From Pseudomonas sp. GR 6-02 (GTDB lineage Bacteria; Pseudomonadota; Gammaproteobacteria; Pseudomonadales; Pseudomonadaceae), in NCBI RefSeq assembly GCF_001655615.1, contig NZ_CP011567.1:3481001-3545000 (forward strand): DNA of 64,000 nucleotides, written 5' to 3'. This document shows positions 9,901 to 18,005 of this stretch, in pieces. Made by a program: the position numbers and the translations under genes. The notes under the pieces were generated by a model. It was not told the DNA's origin. It saw nothing but the letters and a program-made list of their open reading frames with translations, and made no database searches. Position 1 is the stretch's first letter; each line of letters begins with the position of its first letter.

Positions 9901-11798
9901 TCAGCGGTACGAATGCGATAATCCGTCCACTTGAGCTTCTCTTCGGTAAAGACCAGTCGATCAAAGTCCCGGGAATGTATTTGATCGGCCCCAAACAAAA
10001 CACCCCGGGACCCGAGGTGCTTATCGCGCCCTATAGCCCTGAGCATGGCGTGAAGGAATATGAAAACGAAAAGCTGTTGCTGACCGAGCTCAAGTCACAA
10101 GGGCCATTACAAAGTTGGGTGCGCAACAGGCTGTCGGACACCGGCCGCACGCATTACGACACCCATGTGACGGGTACGAAAGCGTCCGGCAAGATCAGTC
10201 TGGCCTCCAACCCCATCAAGGGCCATCTGTTCAGGCACCTGTTCAACGAAAATATCAAACTCCTCGCGCGACTGTTGGGCACCCAGTCCAACAAAGACGC
10301 TCAGGGCGAGTGGGAAACCGTAAAACGTGTACTGGGTGACGATCTGGAACAGGCCTATACGTTCCTGATGGGCAAACTGGCCTACCCGATTGTCGTGTGG
10401 CGCAGCTATCGTGAGGTCAAGCAGTCTGCGGAGGAGCTTCAACAACACAAATGGGGCCCGGCGATAACATCCTTTATCAGCGGCATCACGCAACTGGCGA
10501 TGTTGCGCCAGTCAATGGAAGGCCCGGCAGAGCCCTCTGCAGCGGCCAGCGAGGCTTCCCCCTCCCCAGCCAGTGCCAGCCTTAAATGGCAGGACATCGC
10601 CACTACCGATCCCGCACGCACCGGTTTGCAGAACCACGAGCACGTTGATTTCAACCTTGGCTCAATGACCCGGGACACCGCCCTTGGGCTCTACACGCAC
10701 CCGACCACACAGAAAAAATACGGTGCGGTTGAAGGAAAGGTCTATCAACTCGAAAAACGTGGCCTGCGCTGGCGCATCAGCGGTCCGGACGGAAGCGGCC
10801 CCCATGTTGCTCGAAACGCTTCAAAGCAGTGGGTGCGGGAACCGGATGAGCTGGTTCGTCAGTACAGCCTGATCAAGAGGTTGAAAACGTGGAACGCTGT
10901 CCGTGGCGGGATGAACGTCGAAGCCAACGGAATGGCTCAAATACGCCGGCTCTTCCCTGTGCGGGCGCGGCTGATCGACGAAGGCCTTGACTTCGCAACC
11001 ACCTATGCGTGGAACGGTTTTCGTAACTTGCAACTGTTGAAAAATTCAGGCGACACAGAGACACCGGTTCATCAGCTCGTCAGGAGGTTTCTTGATGTGT
11101 CGGAGATATCGCCCGAGCATGTGACGATGATCCAGAAGGTCGTAGAGGACATCCTCGGTGCCTTGTTGGATCCGACCCTCAGGAACGAGCAGTCGGAACG
11201 CTTCGTCACCGGGAGAGCTCATCCCGGTGACCGGGACCATATGTTTGCCTTCACGATCCCTACCGATCAACAGAAAAAAATCTACCTGGCAGAGAAGTAT
11301 TTTATGCCTTACATGGATCACTACCGTAATTACATGACCGATGCCGCGTTCCCGATCCGTGCCCACGCCCGCGCAACGACGTTGATCCACGAGCTGTCGC
11401 ATGTGATTTGTGACACGGAGGATATTGCTTATATGGATGCAAGCAGACCGTTTGTCGACCTGATTGATACCACTACGCCCCGTGGCAACCATTTGAGCAA
11501 GGCGCTGACACAGCTTCAGAAGGAAGCACTTTCAATCCATACCCCCTTATCCGAACTGTTCGCCGTTTTGAATGACGATACAAATGTATGGGAAGATTTT
11601 GGTCAAACCTTCTACGAGGAAACCAACCGTACACGTGACCGGATTTTGAGTTTGACCGGAAAAAAAAACCTGGCCGAAGCCCGCACGCATTTCAAAAAGG
11701 ATGCGACGACAAGACTGGCTGTCCAGCTGGCCAATGCTGACTCTGTCGCTTGGCTTATCTCTCATTTGGGACGTCAACTTCACGTCGACACCCCCTGA
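6936..11798 (+). CDS. Very large toxin-like protein with C-terminal M35-like (aspzincin) zinc peptidase signature
   Basis: A 1620-residue protein, start supported by GAGGA six bases upstream. No signal peptide. Most of the length (about 1-1250) is helical and resembles the large Pseudomonas proteins annotated with a dermonecrotic-toxin-type membrane-targeting domain (DUF6543-like): the segments SRYRESEGTLNVHALLDNALDVRGLID and ERGGLDPTHSGKAILWTP are typical, but this is from memory. The C terminus has a zinc-peptidase signature: His1485-E-L-S-His1489, then D-T-E-Asp1496-I-A-Tyr1499, and later Asn1600-A-D-S. This order (HExxH, TxDxxY, NADx) is that of aspzincins such as deuterolysin and Lys-N. 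A proline/alanine/serine linker near 1190-1210 separates the regions. Likely an effector or toxin that cleaves a protein target; delivery route and target unknown. Confidence 0.65.
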   Translation: MTAPALPYFFDEAERASNAKHPGDREKALHLTLDDLKWLRGGVYLATHEIRAAQKTPMQIDRLMLKMPDGTDIPLAGAFCMSHPKVEDDVKNEHKANGEVILYTPWKGLVKYADMTDLTKKLEELLSQDDGKQALLRYLSIEQRATALAATGLTVTPQKIEGAGFQDQEQILDRNQTQNIQTMLAELVKIPSLQSMLDELLNIALAKRFPKLDQRRTQLDSFIDSASPSSNTDNPENRRKLSSLSLSDALLHFYLTNQWPDGDIRTFSNPGHGVSSDADNQTWELEVKEIAQSFTPHLQSLLETFWNSPMSSGQSRSDFFAEGMRDAYHVDLLRKRQQGILNTTEYLELMSVSGAAPAPALPLRVETVRVSALYKHYVELASTFMCGNSDTLGYLYTHSSGIQASTDLAAIKDTILTMLKSEGHEDNLLNFMSLEERGTFLSLEPQERLIIAEPISGQVFERLMEDVRAKQWQNLTYALSRYRESEGTLNVHALLDNALDVRGLIDNRLLTGDANGRWSTRADQRWSARPATVRAESAKEQLESLSTVKQALEQQLDKHPSISVKTLAAAQTLTRSSLEQLQPKFVHTLTTALRSEHKLLGVIRALGTTELAMIKTVLETPVRLQRAALNGFLPDVFSLALKAGDSSDLLDLASCFVLTERGGLDPTHSGKAILWTPASGFEAFSALTPLLTAFNKRLQSEDDRPAILENIERSQRTSGRTFTLAPLQLIHENFLDHVQKPFVRLDQLSVERALASPLTEPVLKNLLSLVALHKPMTGLRRATDLARSLTTQQKLPAWLAKASIQDQRLHAELLQQYLNNAQDDKDYLSGVRSLERTAQFELKELLKADELTIDPDNVQVQVASRLMSTAKTLTLSAFALTHFDELDSADFKLKSLTSAAIPAKMDKPYIKSLIRKLNVGQFHKKFVEAALAETSTTAKSCRQLFAAQLPWQLLHYAHSLKLQERLSETGLDLVRQVMDMPDAIAREAVSGTNAIIRPLELLFGKDQSIKVPGMYLIGPKQNTPGPEVLIAPYSPEHGVKEYENEKLLLTELKSQGPLQSWVRNRLSDTGRTHYDTHVTGTKASGKISLASNPIKGHLFRHLFNENIKLLARLLGTQSNKDAQGEWETVKRVLGDDLEQAYTFLMGKLAYPIVVWRSYREVKQSAEELQQHKWGPAITSFISGITQLAMLRQSMEGPAEPSAAASEASPSPASASLKWQDIATTDPARTGLQNHEHVDFNLGSMTRDTALGLYTHPTTQKKYGAVEGKVYQLEKRGLRWRISGPDGSGPHVARNASKQWVREPDELVRQYSLIKRLKTWNAVRGGMNVEANGMAQIRRLFPVRARLIDEGLDFATTYAWNGFRNLQLLKNSGDTETPVHQLVRRFLDVSEISPEHVTMIQKVVEDILGALLDPTLRNEQSERFVTGRAHPGDRDHMFAFTIPTDQQKKIYLAEKYFMPYMDHYRNYMTDAAFPIRAHARATTLIHELSHVICDTEDIAYMDASRPFVDLIDTTTPRGNHLSKALTQLQKEALSIHTPLSELFAVLNDDTNVWEDFGQTFYEETNRTRDRILSLTGKKNLAEARTHFKKDATTRLAVQLANADSVAWLISHLGRQLHVDTP

Positions 11799-11811
11799 AA
11801 CGCGGTCACCA

Positions 11812-11834
11812 GGCACTGGCGCAATGTCAGTGCC
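11812..11834. terminator. Hairpin after the toxin-like gene
   Basis: A perfect seven-base stem ggcactg/cagtgcc with a nine-base loop, 14 bases past the toxin stop. It lacks a clear T run, so it may be a weak terminator or an mRNA 3'-end stabiliser. Confidence 0.45.
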
Positions 11835-11929
11835 CTGAAAATAACTTCGACTTTGATGGGGAAATGCCATGACGATTGTTCTCGCAGGCTTCCCCTCAAG
11901 GTTAGAATGCAGGAAATCAGGATGAGTCA

Positions 11930-12931
11930 ATGACCGACCACTCTCTCTCGCAAGCCCAATACGACGCCATCACCGATGCCGCTGCGCACTGGTGCATGCG
12001 TCTGCACGCCAGCGACTGCACGGCAGAGGAACGCCTGGCGTTCGAGCAATGGCGTGATGCCCATCCGCTGCACGCCTTCGAGTACGAAGCCATGCTGGAT
12101 ATCTGGGATGTTGCGGGGGATTTGCCTCGTCCCGAATCCGCTGCGCCGGTTGTTCGGGTCAAACCGACAACACCCTGGCGCACTTTCGGCATCGCAGCCG
12201 CGATCTGCGCCCTGGCGCTGCCACTGGCCGCGTATACCGGATGGAACCTGGGGTGGCTGCCCAATGCCTACCAGCATTTCGAGGCGACCGATAGTGTTCG
12301 TCAGGTCACGCTGGGTGACGGCAGCCAGGTGGAGCTGAACCTGGGCAGTGAACTGATGTTCAGCAACTACAAGGATCAACGTCGTGTCACGCTGAAAAAA
12401 GGCGAAGCCTTCTTCAGCGTCAGCCACGACCTGCAGCACCCGTTCATTGTCAGGGCGGGCGACGGCAGGATTCGCGTCACCGGCACCCAATTCAATGTCT
12501 GGATGTATGAAGACCAGGTACGCGTGAACCTGATCGAGGGTTCCGTGCTGGTGACCAGCAACGATGCCCTGCCCGGCGACGGTCTACGCCTGGAACCTGC
12601 GATGCAGGCACGTTACAGGCACGGCGACTTCACGCCACAAATCAGCCAGACCTATGCCAACGACCAGTCGCTGGCCTGGCGCAGCGGCAAACTGGTGCTT
12701 GATAATCTGGCGCTGACCGATGCCCTGCCCTTGATCAATCGTTATCTGAACAAACCGGTGATGCTCGCGGACCACAGCGCTGGTTCGATTCGCCTCGGCG
12801 GTATCTACAACATCAAAGAGCTCAATAACCTGGTGGCTTCGCTGCCCAAGGTGCTGCCGGTCTACCTGACCCGCAACCAGGACGGCAATCCGGTCCTCAA
12901 CTCAATGCCTCAACAAGCCCCAAAAAGCTGA
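11930..12931 (+). CDS. FecR-family anti-sigma/sigma regulator, orphan
   Basis: A 333-residue FecR-like protein. Residues ~12-57 form the cytoplasmic FecR N-terminal (DUF4880) domain (ITDAAAHWCMRLHA..AEERLAFEQWRDAHPLHAFEYE), a single membrane helix lies around 86-105 (FGIAAAICALALPLAAYTGW), and the periplasmic FecR domain follows (VRQVTLGDGSQVELNLGSEL, then GEAFFSVSHD and VTGTQFNVW). The end resembles the STN-interacting domain (LALTDALPLINRYLNKPVMLAD). FecR proteins relay a TonB-receptor signal to an ECF sigma factor. Here neither an ECF sigma gene nor a TonB receptor is adjacent, which is unusual. It follows the toxin-like gene in the same direction (131-bp gap). Confidence 0.85.
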   Translation: MTDHSLSQAQYDAITDAAAHWCMRLHASDCTAEERLAFEQWRDAHPLHAFEYEAMLDIWDVAGDLPRPESAAPVVRVKPTTPWRTFGIAAAICALALPLAAYTGWNLGWLPNAYQHFEATDSVRQVTLGDGSQVELNLGSELMFSNYKDQRRVTLKKGEAFFSVSHDLQHPFIVRAGDGRIRVTGTQFNVWMYEDQVRVNLIEGSVLVTSNDALPGDGLRLEPAMQARYRHGDFTPQISQTYANDQSLAWRSGKLVLDNLALTDALPLINRYLNKPVMLADHSAGSIRLGGIYNIKELNNLVASLPKVLPVYLTRNQDGNPVLNSMPQQAPKS

Positions 12932-12960
12932 AGGCCGCGACCCTTGCGGGGTACGGCCTT
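12931..12960. terminator. Bidirectional terminator between fecR-like and pvdQ
   Basis: Strong hairpin aaggccg..ccc/ggg..cggcctt directly at the fecR-like stop, followed by caccttttcattt. It sits between two convergent genes and could serve both. Confidence 0.75.
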
Positions 12961-12987
12961 CACCTTTTCATTTAAACGCTATCGCTG

Positions 12988-15333
12988 TTACTGCGCGGCG
13001 ATCTTCCCCACCTTTTCATCCTGCTCGCGGATCGTCTGAGCCTGATACTGCGGATCAGCCGTGATCTGCTGCTCGGTGAACGGCAACACACTCAACTGTT
13101 TGTTCGAAAAGGCCTGTGTCTGGTCCCGGGAATACTTCGACGCCGGGTCACTGGACAACGAAAACGCCAGCAAACCCTGAGCCTGCGGCCCCTTGTCATC
13201 GAACGTCACCACCTGCAAATAGCTGGTGCCACTGACGACTTCACGTTTGCCGTCGGTTCTCGGCACGCTTTGAATGGCGTTATACACCCCCAGCGTGCCC
13301 GGCCCGCCGTGGATCGGCGTTTGCTGCCCGCCACTGCTGGCCACCTGGATATCGCCCCAGCGGCTGTCGGCCTTCAGGCCAAGGGTCTCGACCTTTTCTA
13401 CCGAAGCCAGCATCGCCGCCCGAACCGCTTTGGCGACTTCCGGCCGTTCGGTGGCCAGGCCACTCGGGGTGTGTTGCGGATCCTTCGGATCGAACGCCAC
13501 ACGCCAGAAGTCAGGGGTTTGCTGCAACGCCAGCATGACGTTCTGAAAATGCACAAAGCCCAGCCCACTGTCCAGATTCACTCGGTGATCCCAAGCCTTG
13601 AGACTGGCACACAAGGGCGTCAGCGTCGGCGCATCGGTGCCGAGGTCCGCGGCACAGAATTGCAGCAGGTCCGGCATCACCAGGGCCGCCTGATACACCT
13701 GATCGTCCATCACCATGTGTTGCAGATCCGCCGCCGCAATAGGACCCGCCTTGTTTAAAAAGCTCAGGCGCTCCAGGGCGAAGCGCGAACGCAGCCCCAA
13801 TGGCTGGCTGTCCTGACTGATCAATGGCGAGAAACCGGTGAGCGGTTGTGCCGGGTTGGCCATCCAGGCCGAATCGTTGGAATGCTGCACAAAATCCTTG
13901 CGCAACAGTTGCGGCAATTTGTCTGCGGCATAAATGCCTTTTTGCGCGGCGTGCGGGTCGATGTCCCAGGCACAAGCACTGTTGGAGCCGTCGAGCAGGA
14001 TCATCTGTAACCCCGCTCGCGGGTCGCTGCACTTGGCCAACTTCTCGGCACTGACGTTCGGCACCACTGACAGGTTCATGTAAAGCGTCTGGCCCTGATC
14101 GTCCACCGCCAGGGTATTGACCCACGGGATCCCCTGAATCTTGTGCACCGAAGCCTGTAAATCCTTGACGCTGGCGGCACGATTCATCGCGTACCACTGC
14201 TGCAAGACCCGGTCGTTATCCAGGTTGGCATCACGCAGGCTGTAGGCAAACTGATTGTTCCAGTCCAGTTTTCCAGGCCATTGCACAATCGGCCCGAACG
14301 CCGAGCTATAGACCACATGGGAAATCTGCCGGGTCTGGCCATCGGGTTGCTTCACGCTGACTGTCAGCGTCTGCTTTTTCATTGGCAAAGACTTGCCATC
14401 GAGCAGGTAGCGGGTCGGCTCCTTCGGATCGAGTTGCAGGCGATACAAGGTGAAGTGCTTGGACGAGTCTACGGTGTGGGTCCATGCCAGATGCTGGTTG
14501 AACCCGATGTTGATCATCGGCAGACCGGGCAACGCGGCGCCCATCACATCCAGTTTGCCGGGAATGGTCAGGTGCATCTGATAAAAACGCATCCCGCCCA
14601 CCCAAGGGAAGTGCGGATTGGCCAGCAGCATTCCGCGACCGTTGAACGAACGCTCGCTGCCAACCGCCACGGCATTGCTGCCGCGATCCAGAGCGAAGCG
14701 TTGCATGCGTGAAGTCGCCAACTGGAACGACGCCGGGTCGCCTGCCGCATGAGCGACGGCTTTAGGCGGAGTCGCGCCGGCCAGTGCTTCGGCAAACTGG
14801 CCCACGCCGCCTTCGACCAACAATCGACGAGTCAACTTGACCAGGTCCTGGGCGGTAATTGCGCGCACCCATTCGCCCTGGCATTGCTGCGGTAAACCCT
14901 GCGCTCGACGCTCTGTCAGCGAACGGTTGTAACCCGCCACATAGCCTTCAATGAGATCACGTACTTCAGGAGTTTGCGCCTGCCAGAAACCGGCGACAGC
15001 CTCGGGGGTGTTCAGCCAGTTGAAAAACAGATCGCTGGCCAGGTTACCGCGCTCCTCGAGCGTCACCTGCTCCGGGCCAAAATACTGCGAACGCTCGCCA
15101 TTGACGGTGACGATCTCATTGGCCAGCAAGCACAAGTTGTCTTGGGCGTAGGCATAACCAATGCCATAGCCGAGCCCGCGCTCGTTTTCGGCGCGGATAT
15201 GCGGTACGCCGAAACTGGTTCGACGGATGTCGGCCGTCGCCTGCTCTGGCTGACTGCGCGCGTTTGCCGCAAGGCTCAGCCCCAGAAACACACCCGCCAG
15301 GCTCAACCTGGTTAACTGCCTGGAAATAATCAC
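12988..15333 (-). CDS. pvdQ: Acyl-homoserine lactone / pyoverdine acylase PvdQ
   Basis: A 781-residue Ntn-hydrolase precursor matching Pseudomonas PvdQ. Features in order: Sec signal (ISRQLTRLSLAGVFLGLSLAANA), alpha chain, then the autoproteolysis site with nucleophile Ser219 in DRGSNAVAVGSERS, followed by beta-chain landmarks GMLLANPHFPW, NIGFNQHLAWTHTVDSS, VLQQWYAMN and FVQHSNDSAW. PvdQ is a periplasmic amidase that removes the fatty acyl chain from the pyoverdine precursor and also cleaves long-chain N-acyl-homoserine lactones. GTG start with AGGAG five bases upstream. No other pyoverdine gene is in the window. The 3' end converges on the FecR-like gene. Confidence 0.92.
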   Translation of the reverse strand: MIISRQLTRLSLAGVFLGLSLAANARSQPEQATADIRRTSFGVPHIRAENERGLGYGIGYAYAQDNLCLLANEIVTVNGERSQYFGPEQVTLEERGNLASDLFFNWLNTPEAVAGFWQAQTPEVRDLIEGYVAGYNRSLTERRAQGLPQQCQGEWVRAITAQDLVKLTRRLLVEGGVGQFAEALAGATPPKAVAHAAGDPASFQLATSRMQRFALDRGSNAVAVGSERSFNGRGMLLANPHFPWVGGMRFYQMHLTIPGKLDVMGAALPGLPMINIGFNQHLAWTHTVDSSKHFTLYRLQLDPKEPTRYLLDGKSLPMKKQTLTVSVKQPDGQTRQISHVVYSSAFGPIVQWPGKLDWNNQFAYSLRDANLDNDRVLQQWYAMNRAASVKDLQASVHKIQGIPWVNTLAVDDQGQTLYMNLSVVPNVSAEKLAKCSDPRAGLQMILLDGSNSACAWDIDPHAAQKGIYAADKLPQLLRKDFVQHSNDSAWMANPAQPLTGFSPLISQDSQPLGLRSRFALERLSFLNKAGPIAAADLQHMVMDDQVYQAALVMPDLLQFCAADLGTDAPTLTPLCASLKAWDHRVNLDSGLGFVHFQNVMLALQQTPDFWRVAFDPKDPQHTPSGLATERPEVAKAVRAAMLASVEKVETLGLKADSRWGDIQVASSGGQQTPIHGGPGTLGVYNAIQSVPRTDGKREVVSGTSYLQVVTFDDKGPQAQGLLAFSLSSDPASKYSRDQTQAFSNKQLSVLPFTEQQITADPQYQAQTIREQDEKVGKIAAQ

Positions 15334-15568
15334 GCTCGCTCCTGATCGAAAAGACGTATGACACGCAATGCGCCTTCCAGAAAAACGAAGCGAACACCAA
15401 AAAAATTAGGTCTTCGAGGGCATCCCCAAATGCCCTTCTCACAGAGCGCTGACGTCGCGGCGACAAATTTTCTACATGCAGGTCTTCATTATTTCCCGGC
15501 TCGTTCGTCTTATTGATCAAGAGCACCCATCACATTTTCATGATCAGGCTCTGGAAAGGAGTTTTTGC

Positions 15569-15970
15569 ATGTACAACCCGCAACTGCCAACGGATGGTAG
15601 CCATGCATCAAAGGGCAGCGCCATGAGCTCCGGTGCTTGCAATCAACAGACCGAACGCCAGGGCAACGAACGGATCAGGTTTTTGCTCAAGTGCTTTGGC
15701 CTGCGGACCAGCCTGATTCGCCTGAAAGTCATCGACGCCTTGCTAAGCGCCGCCGAAGGCGACCGCAGCCTGGGTGTGCGCGGTGTGCACAGTCATTTGC
15801 TGGACCTGGACATTCCCCTGTCCTTTCTCAGTGTCCGCGAAGTGTTGAAACGCCTGTGCAGTGAAGGCGTTATCACGCTCAATCCAGACAAAAGCTACAG
15901 CCTGCATCCACAGGCTGTCGCCGTCCTTCATGGCGAGCAATCAGGCCAGCAGGCGTCGCTCAAGGCTTGA
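15569..15970 (+). CDS. Fur-like winged-helix protein lacking the metal/dimerisation domain
   Basis: A 133-residue protein whose residues ~35-115 read as the DNA-binding half of a Fur-family regulator: FLLKCFGLRTSLIRLKVIDALL (compare Fur 'LKxxGLRVTxPRLKIL'), VRGVHSHLLDLDIPLSFLSVREVLKRLCSEGVI, then the wing TLNPDKSYSL. The C-terminal dimerisation domain with its His/Cys metal ligands is missing; the protein ends in a short polar tail. The start has AAGGA eight bases upstream; the frame extends 31 codons further. It may bind DNA without sensing metal, partner another Fur protein, or be a degenerate copy. It is divergent from pvdQ and overlaps the convergent membrane gene by 11 bases. Confidence 0.6.
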   Translation: MYNPQLPTDGSHASKGSAMSSGACNQQTERQGNERIRFLLKCFGLRTSLIRLKVIDALLSAAEGDRSLGVRGVHSHLLDLDIPLSFLSVREVLKRLCSEGVITLNPDKSYSLHPQAVAVLHGEQSGQQASLKA

Positions 15971-16148
15971 CCTTGCGACGCATCACGCCATTGATCACCA
16001 CCACGACCACCGCCACGCCAATGGCGATGTACTGGAACAGCTTCTCGCTGATGAACCCTGCGTTCTGCAGCCAGGAAAGGCCGAACATGATCCCCAGTAC
16101 CACCAGGGAAATCAGAATCGAGTATTTCAAACGTTGCGACTGGGTCAT
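15960..16148 (-). CDS. Small two-helix inner-membrane protein
   Basis: A 62-residue protein (from M-T-Q-S-Q-R-L) with two predicted membrane helices, ILISLVVLGIMFGLSWL and FQYIAIGVAVVVVVINGVM, and a basic C-terminal tail RRKVKP. AGGAA six bases upstream of ATG supports the start; the ORF can be extended six codons to 16166. Conserved-hypothetical type; function unknown. Its last 11 bases overlap the end of the Fur-like gene on the other strand. Confidence 0.6.
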   Translation of the reverse strand: MTQSQRLKYSILISLVVLGIMFGLSWLQNAGFISEKLFQYIAIGVAVVVVVINGVMRRKVKP

Positions 16149-16307
16149 TACGGGTTCCTGAACCAAAAAAAATGTATCCGGTTTGTATCCGATTGCATAC
16201 CAAACCCCTACAGTTCTGCGCGAATGCGGGGCTGCAAACGGGGTCTCATGTTACAGCCGATGAAGAGTTTTGACTTCATTGCGGCGATAACCATGAGGAT
16301 TTTTAAA

Positions 16308-16445
16308 ATGTTCCGTCGAATCACAAAGCTGATTCCACTGCTCGCCCTCCTGACCCTGAGTGGCTGCATCATTTTTCCTAATAACGGCTGGCATGGCGGC
16401 CACCATTACGACCGTGACGGACACGGCTACTATCAGCGTCGATAA
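16308..16445 (+). CDS. Tiny lipoprotein, histidine/glycine/tyrosine-rich
   Basis: A 45-residue product: basic start MFRRITK, hydrophobic core LIPLLALLTL, lipobox L-S-G-C with Cys20, then a 25-residue mature part rich in His, Gly, Tyr and Asp (GWHGGHHYDRDGHGYYQRR). GAGGA eight bases upstream of the ATG supports this start, which is internal to a longer frame. Such short lipoproteins are frequent in pseudomonads; the H/G/Y tail suggests possible metal or surface binding, which is inference only. Confidence 0.65.
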   Translation: MFRRITKLIPLLALLTLSGCIIFPNNGWHGGHHYDRDGHGYYQRR

Positions 16446-16523
16446 CGTTAAACTGCTTTCTTGACCAGTGAATAACTTACCATTCACTCACAAGACGAAG
16501 AAATCACCCTACAAGTCGCGTAC

Positions 16524-16551
16524 AAATGCCTGCTCTATAGCGGGCATTTTT
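16524..16551 (+). terminator. Rho-independent terminator
   Basis: Stem aaatgcctgc/gcgggcattt with loop tctata and a T run. It closes the small-lipoprotein transcript. The following ~130 bases up to the exporter gene are AT-rich and probably carry the cluster promoter. Confidence 0.85.
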
Positions 16552-16742
16552 GTGTAGGACTATTCTTATTTCTCTGTAATTTTATTTACAAAAACCCACT
16601 CCTCTTTCCCCTGAACTTCCAGCCAGACACATAACGAAAAGTATTGAAACTCTTAGCCTCACATAAGCACATGTAATTATTCATGAGCCATGGTTACTCT
16701 TGCTCTGCTGCCTTATCCAACTCCAGCACCAACGGGAACGCC

Positions 16743-17984
16743 ATGCGCAAACCTTTGATAGATATAAGTCCGCCTCGATTATTCGGTTTTTGTCTTGCAA
16801 TCACTCTTTTCGAACTGCTGACTTATATGGCCAGCGATATGATTATGCCGGCCATGTTGATCGTCACCCATCAACTGGATGCCAGTGCGAGTCACGTTCC
16901 ATATGCCTTCAATCTTTACTTGATTGGCGGCGTTCTTCTGCAGTGGCTTATCGGACCATTGTCCGATCACTTCGGTCGTCGCAGGCTGTTGCTCATCGGT
17001 TGTGCGGTGTTCGCCCTGGCCTGTGCCGCGGCGTTCTACGTGCAGAGCATTCTTGCCTTCAACGGTTTGCGCCTGATTCAGGGCATCGGATTGGGATTTG
17101 TCATTGCAGTCAGTTATCCAGCCCTGCAAGAAGTCTTCTGCGAAGCCGACGCGGTAAAAATCATGGCGTTGCTGGGGAACGTTGCGCTGCTCTCCCCGCT
17201 GCTCGGCCCCCTGCTCGGCAGCCTGGCGCTGGAATGGCTTTCCTGGCGGGAGCTGTTTTTAGTGTTGGGTGTCGGCGGCGCGACGGTCTGGTTCGGGCTT
17301 TACCTGTTCATGCCGGAAACCGTGGGCACCGCGCGCCAGGACGGTCAACAATTGGCCGCAGTGCCCTTTGAATGGAACGGCACCGTGCGCCGATACGCCG
17401 CGTTGCTCACCAACACACAATTCCTGAGCGCTACCGTCGCCCTGGGACTAATGAGCCTGCCGTTGATTGCCTGGATCGGCTTGGCGCCAATCTTGCTGAT
17501 CCAGAGCCAGGGACTTCCTCCTCTGCAGTATGGCCTGTGGCAGATCCCGGTATTTGCGGCCGTCATTCTCGGCAATCTGATACTCAACCGATTGATTGCC
17601 AACACTGAACTGCCTCAACTGATTCGATATGCGCTCTGGCCATTTTGCGGCGGGCTCATTGCATTGATCACCATAACGTTCACCGGTGCTTCAACGGTGC
17701 TGTTGGTCAGTTGCCTATCGCTTTACGCCATCGGTCTCGGCATGAGCAATGCCGCGCTGTACCGGCTCGCCCTGTTCTCCAGCGACGACAGCAAAGGCCT
17801 GGTCTCGGCCATGATCGGCATGATCTCCATTGCCGTCATGGGTGGCGGCGGCTCAATTATCGCCGCACTGGGTGCCGGTGACAGCCTTGAAGCCTTCGCC
17901 CTGATGGCCGGCCTCACGGGACTCTTGTGCCTGGCGCCCTTACGACTGTTTCTGCGTCGCTCTCATATCACGCTTGCCGTCTGA
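16743..17984 (+). CDS. MdfA-like MFS multidrug/small-molecule exporter (first gene of the LuxE/LuxC cluster)
   Basis: A 413-residue, 12-helix major facilitator protein very like MdfA (410 residues). The first helix has Glu24 in TLFELLTYMASDMIMPAM and Asp32, the two acidic residues that MdfA uses for proton and cationic drug coupling. The MFS signature G-P-L-S-D-H-F-G-R-R-R follows helix 2, and GLSIYAxG-like GMSNAALYRLALFSSDDSKG near the end also matches MdfA. An upstream ATG at 16683 would add 20 residues, but neither start has a good ribosome binding site; the shorter form fits the family. It is followed after 21 bp by the LuxE-like gene, suggesting export of that pathway's product or self-protection. 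Confidence 0.82.
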   Translation: MRKPLIDISPPRLFGFCLAITLFELLTYMASDMIMPAMLIVTHQLDASASHVPYAFNLYLIGGVLLQWLIGPLSDHFGRRRLLLIGCAVFALACAAAFYVQSILAFNGLRLIQGIGLGFVIAVSYPALQEVFCEADAVKIMALLGNVALLSPLLGPLLGSLALEWLSWRELFLVLGVGGATVWFGLYLFMPETVGTARQDGQQLAAVPFEWNGTVRRYAALLTNTQFLSATVALGLMSLPLIAWIGLAPILLIQSQGLPPLQYGLWQIPVFAAVILGNLILNRLIANTELPQLIRYALWPFCGGLIALITITFTGASTVLLVSCLSLYAIGLGMSNAALYRLALFSSDDSKGLVSAMIGMISIAVMGGGGSIIAALGAGDSLEAFALMAGLTGLLCLAPLRLFLRRSHITLAV

Positions 17985-18005
17985 TACCACCCCATAGGTC
18001 TTTTG

